DNA of 64,000 nt from positions 248,001 to 312,000 of the forward strand of contig NW_027192203.1 in NCBI RefSeq assembly GCF_041956535.1, written 5' to 3'. This document shows positions 59,843 through 64,000 of this stretch, one piece after another. A program made the position numbers and the translations under genes. The first letter of the stretch is position 1; each line of letters begins with the position of its first letter. Source of the DNA: Calcarisporiella thermophila CBS 279.70 (lineage: Eukaryota > Calcarisporiellomycota). The notes under the pieces are model-generated. The model did not search any database, was not told the origin of the DNA, and saw only the letters and a list, made by a program, of their open reading frames with translations.

Positions 59843-62800
59843 CTAAAGCTTTTTGTATATCTTTCTACCCTCAATTCGGAATCCTTGATCAGCGAATAGT
59901 CGCGATTGATAAAACGATGCTACATCAAATAGCTGATACTCGCGTGCGCGCGCCTCGAATTCTTCCTGGTCGAGATCTACTTCAGGAGGTACTTCGTCAC
60001 GATGGCTACGAATATGGTAATAACGCACTCTCTCGCGCACCATGCGAGTGAGTGTAAAGAGAAGAAGTTCTTCTTGATCACGGGCCTTATTAATGTATTT
60101 AGCGAAAGCCTATGTATTAATTAATATATTAACGATTAAAGAAACAATTTGATATATGTGAATGATATGCCAACTTTTCGATATCGTCTTGTAAGCGATA
60201 GTTTCTGAGCAGATATAAACGATTCAACCATGACCTGAATGGCAACGTTTACATCATCAGATCGCACGTCGTATCGAAGATGCATTCGAGCATGAGCCTC
60301 AGCCATTCGCAACATAGATTCAAGATGTCGCAGAGTAATAGGATTCGATCCAGTAGCCTAGTTTTAAATTGATAAATACCTTAAAGTTAAGATCATAGCA
60401 TTCTAAAAGTTACCAGAGATTCTCTACGCAGCTCAGCATATACATTCGACAATTTATCATCATCCGCTTGATTCAGTCGTGGATGTATTTTATCCCGCGC
60501 ATACATTATGTATTTACGGAGTAAGTCTTGAGGAATTATCTGATTTAATATGCATTGTTAGTTGGTGGCACTCAGGTATAGTTGTAAAGTAGTACCTACA
60601 TCTTCATCTTCAGCCCTATTATCTTGCACTGTGTCAGAGCTGGGATCATATTCAGGATGACTTCTAACGTGCGACGAAACGACAAATCTAGCAAGCACCT
60701 CATCGCCCAGAGGGTCAACAGTATCACGAACCACACACATGATATCAAATCGAGAAAGAATTGGCTCAGTAAGCTCTACGTTTTCCGCAAAGCTCCGAAC
60801 AGCATTATAACGACCATTGATTGGATTAGCAGCAGCGATAATAGCACACCTGGCCTGCAGGGTCGTAACAATTCCTGCCTTTGAAATTGATATGCTCTGT
60901 TGCTCCATAGCCTCATGTATACTCGTTCTGAACAAAAAGTATCAAATAGAATATATCAATAAAAATTTCACCGCAAAGCCGATTTTAAGTAGGAAATAAA
61001 TTGTGTAAATCGTAAACATACCTATCAGCATCGTTCATTTTATCGAATTCATCAATCAAGCAAACGCCTTTGTCGGCTAATACAAGTGCACCTCCTTCCA
61101 ATGTCCATTCTTTGGTAACAGGATCTTTACGCACAGCGGCGGTGAGACCAACAGCTGATGCACCTTGGCCAGTTGTAAAAACGGCACGGTGGGCAGTTTT
61201 CTCAATATATTTAAGAAACTGAGATTTAGCAGTACCAGGATCTCCGAGTAGCAAGACATTTATATCGCCACGGATCCGATGTTTGCCTTTGATATCTTTA
61301 GGAACACCGCCAAATAATGCTAATGCGATCCCTCGCTTGATATCTTCGTGTCCATAGATCGAAGGGGCGATACTCTTCATGATCTAAATATAATTGCGAT
61401 TATTATGTGTGTGTGGATCCGAAAAATAATAGTGAACAAACTCTTTTTCCAATCCGACGATCTTTAGCAAGCATTTGAATCTGCTTTTCATCATCCTCAG
61501 TTAAACGGAAACTTGCAAATAAATCTTCTTTTTTGCTAATGTGATTGGCCTCAATTATTGTCGCGAAAACTGGGAATCCATTTCTGATATTTAACGATGC
61601 TTCGAAGTTATTCCGATAGATACCAGTTACTTCCTATTTTTGGAGATAAAACAATAATAATCACCATAGATATAAATAAGAATAAAAAGTTTTGAATACT
61701 AACTATTTCTTCGCCTGGTTTCGCCGAATCAACCAAATCCCAAAGAAGTACAATTTCGCGATGGCGAGGTAAACGGCCAGCCGGAACAGTACCAGGACTT
61801 TCCTGAAGGGTCAGCTTCTGATAATTGCGGTACACAGTCTGGAAATAGGGTGTTCTCAAATTGTAAGTATAGAAATTAAAAGAATAGTAGGCAATCGTAC
61901 CTGCTCAGCAACAATTGAGAATGGCCCGCGACGAGCACAATTCGAACAGCGAGTAACTTTAGCTTCATTATTAGCGTCTTGGTAGATTGGGCCAAGAATA
62001 ACGCCACAGCCTCCGCACTCATATTTGACATATTTGAGCTGCGGAAAAACTACCGTTCTTCGTGTCACGACACCAGTTACTCGAACTAGACAATTGAGCT
62101 GAGATTGTCTTGAGAATCAATTCAAAATAGATTTATTAGCTTCGGACAGCAAATCTTGACATAATAAACAAGTCATACCTGAGATCTCTGAGCGAACATA
62201 CGGCTGGAAGATCAGTAATTCGAACATGAATCTCTGGATGAATTCGCTGATAAGCAGGATACTGAATTAAGGTAGTCTCCATTGCAACTTGATCAAATAT
62301 TTTGAGCATCTCCGTCGGTGAGTTTGCGAGAAAGTATGATAGAAGTGGTTTGCGATTTGCAAGGTGTAGGTAACACACTTCAAGACTTTCGGAATTAGCT
62401 ATTATAAATGAATAGTTGAATATGAATACCAAGCTTAAATGTTGAATAAATTAATATATTACTCTCTCCCAATGTTCGAATTCTTTCACCATACACCGAC
62501 GAACCCTTTTCATCGACATAGCTAAGAAGAAAATCTTTAAACTCTCTCCGTATGGTTCTACGTTGAGCGTCAAGTGAAATCCATTGGGAGATAGTGCTCG
62601 TCTTAACGTTTGAGAGCTCTTCTAAAGTCATTTCCGCCTAATATGGTAAAGCATACAATGGTGAAAATAAAGTGGAATTTTTCACCAAAAGTTAGATATG
62701 GTACTTCTTCAATATTATCCATCAGTATATCTTCAGATTCATGAAATATACGACGTCGATGTCGAATTTTTAATGGCTCTTCCGGTTCATCATCAAGATC

Positions 62801-63307
62801 CTCTAGAAAAGCGGCGGGAACTCTGCCCTCTCGTCTTAATCTCTCGTTGTCACGTCTATTTAAAATAGCATCAACTGCTTTGCGTTGTGATATGTCCATA
62901 GTGTCATATTCGTTTTCATCGAGTTCATCAAAATCGTAATTATCAAGTCTGACATCCTGTTTGTAATCACTGTAAAAATCTGTTAATATGAGATTATTTT
63001 GAATTTCATTTCAGAGCTGTAACACTTGCGTTTCCATCCCAGGCCCAAACAAATCTTCTCCTTCGTCCTCTTCCTCTTCTGGTTGTAACTCTTCAAGTTC
63101 GTCAATTGGATCATCGAATTCGCGGTATGCCTCCCCAAATGGTTGAGGTGAAGAGGGCGGGAGTGATGCCGCCGCGGGAGAAGAAATATCATGTGCAGAT
63201 ACAAGTGACCTCCTTCTTTTCCTACCGTCAGATGACTACAGGAGAATTAGCTAATGAAATCTAATATATAGCACTCTGTATGAATGCTTTGTAGACTCAA
63301 TTACCAT
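59843..63307 (-). CDS. MCM2: DNA replication licensing factor MCM2
   Basis: Thirteen exons on the minus strand: 63307-63305 (the ATG alone), 63235-63030, 62969-62705, 62637-62463, 62398-62179, 62108-61901, 61838-61704, 61633-61442, 61383-61022, 60927-60600, 60539-60414, 60357-60175, 60109-59843; 889 residues. The acidic N-terminus is followed by a zinc finger (ECGGCG...RCSNCARRG), Walker [10 protein letters not shown], Walker [10 protein letters not shown] and arginine finger SRFD. The DxxER-like N-terminal helix and [16 protein letters not shown] identify Mcm2 rather than other MCMs. It forms part of the MCM2-7 helicase. The junction after exon 2 uses a GC donor (AC|GCAAGT); with a GT donor the frame does not close. 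Divergent from SRP14. Confidence 0.96.
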
Positions 63308-63368
63308 AGTTACGTATTGAATATAGAATCAAGAAATTTCAAAAAAATTTTAACAAAAAAAAAATCTA

Positions 63369-63387
63369 ACGCGTTCGTGACGCGAAA
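63369..63387. promoter_or_regulatory. ACGCGT (MCB) and ACGCGAAA boxes in the MCM2/SRP14 promoter
   Basis: ACGCGT at 63369-63374 and ACGCGAAA at 63380-63387, 62-80 bp upstream of the MCM2 start codon. They match the MBF and SBF/E2F-type elements that drive MCM genes at G1/S in other fungi. Two adjacent matches in a 165-bp promoter make chance less likely than for one. Confidence 0.55.
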
Positions 63388-63471
63388 AAAAATAATGACG
63401 TAAACAAAATTTTAAAAAGGTCAATTTCAAAAGGTAGGAATAGATTTTAGACCGAACATATAAACTACAAG

Positions 63472-64000
63472 ATGAAGTTGCTTAATAATGATGAGGTGAA
63501 GAGACATAAAATATATAAATTTTGAACCAAATTACTTATTAAAATATTTGTTTTGTTATCAGTTTTTAGATCATTTAAACAAAATGTATGAAATTTCAAG
63601 AACAAGTGGTACAGTGTTTGTTACCATGAAACGATGTAAGTTTAATATTCCTTTCATCGATGATCTATTTCAAACTTTACATTTTATAATGATTATTAAT
63701 CACCTCTATTAGTACTTCCAAAACAGTCATCGGCCACCTCAGATGTCAACATGACAAGTAATCTGGAAGAAGATAATGAATATCAGTGTCTGGTGCGAGC
63801 TGTATTAAAAAAACATAAAATTAGCACATTAGTGAGCGTCAATATGTTTATATTCATAACTTGTTTATGTAGCTATATTTGTTTAATATTTTTAGGTACA
63901 ATCCTCGGATAGCGTGAGATTTCAAGGAGCTTATATGAACGTTTTAAGGACCAACTTGACAGCCCTTAAGAAAAAGGATAGAACAAAAGATAAAGAGCGA
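63472..64000 (+). CDS. SRP14: Signal recognition particle 14 kDa subunit, 3' end cut by the window
   Basis: Exons 63472-63495, 63563-63635, 63713-63831 and 63896 to beyond the window end; 107 residues visible. MKLLNNDEFLDHLNKMYEIS is followed by RTSGTVFVTMKR, then CLVRAVLKKHKISTLV and FQGAYMNVLRTNLTALKKKD, matching SRP14. The basic C-terminal tail continues past the window. With SRP9/21 it forms the Alu domain of SRP, which slows elongation during ER targeting. The acidic loop between strands is longer than in the human protein. Confidence 0.92.

Overview
The window is nuclear DNA of a fungus. The reasons are a Zn(II)2Cys6 transcription factor with a fungal_trans domain, a HAL/NPR-type protein kinase, a Wss1 protease, a homoserine O-acetyltransferase of fungal layout, and many short GT-AG introns (mostly about 50-100 nt, up to 14 per gene). 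The high intron density, together with KAT14, mitochondrial MetAP1D and a STRIP-type protein, points to an early-diverging rather than a yeast-like lineage; that placement is inference. All gene models below were assembled by hand from splice sites, and for the confident ones the reading phase closes across every junction.

Layout. 0-11 kb: 3' end of an exostosin-type glycosyltransferase, ribosomal protein uS15, VMA22, WSS1, mitochondrial methionine aminopeptidase, AP-3 mu, and a HAL-type kinase. 11-18.3 kb: MET2 followed by a segmental duplication that carries two paralogous genes for secreted, low-complexity proteins, a broken copy of the MET2 5' end, and three copies of a promoter-side block. 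18.3-28.4 kb: a SAM methyltransferase, an uncertain small gene, FEN1, a C2H2 zinc-finger protein, and a gene-poor stretch of about 3.9 kb. 28.4-46 kb: IP6 kinase, REV7, NC2-beta, a GRIP golgin, GID8, the Zn2Cys6 regulator and a two-RRM protein; several of these are GC-rich with long exons and long GC-rich leaders. 46-64 kb: gene-dense, AT-rich and intron-rich, with a protein kinase, Ap4A phosphorylase, KAT14, SGF29, CAF1 deadenylase, STRIP/FAR11, MCM2 and the start of SRP14.

Functional themes. Replication and repair: FEN1, MCM2, REV7, WSS1. Transcription and chromatin: KAT14 and SGF29 (convergent neighbours, both subunits of the animal ATAC complex), NC2-beta, two DNA-binding regulators. Trafficking: AP-3 mu, VMA22, GRIP golgin, SRP14. 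mRNA fate: CAF1, RRM protein. Signalling and nutrition: IP6K, HAL kinase, GID8, MET2.

The most unusual parts are the 12.6-18.2 kb duplication with its secreted CC...CxxC repeat proteins, and the KAT14-SGF29 pair in a fungal genome.
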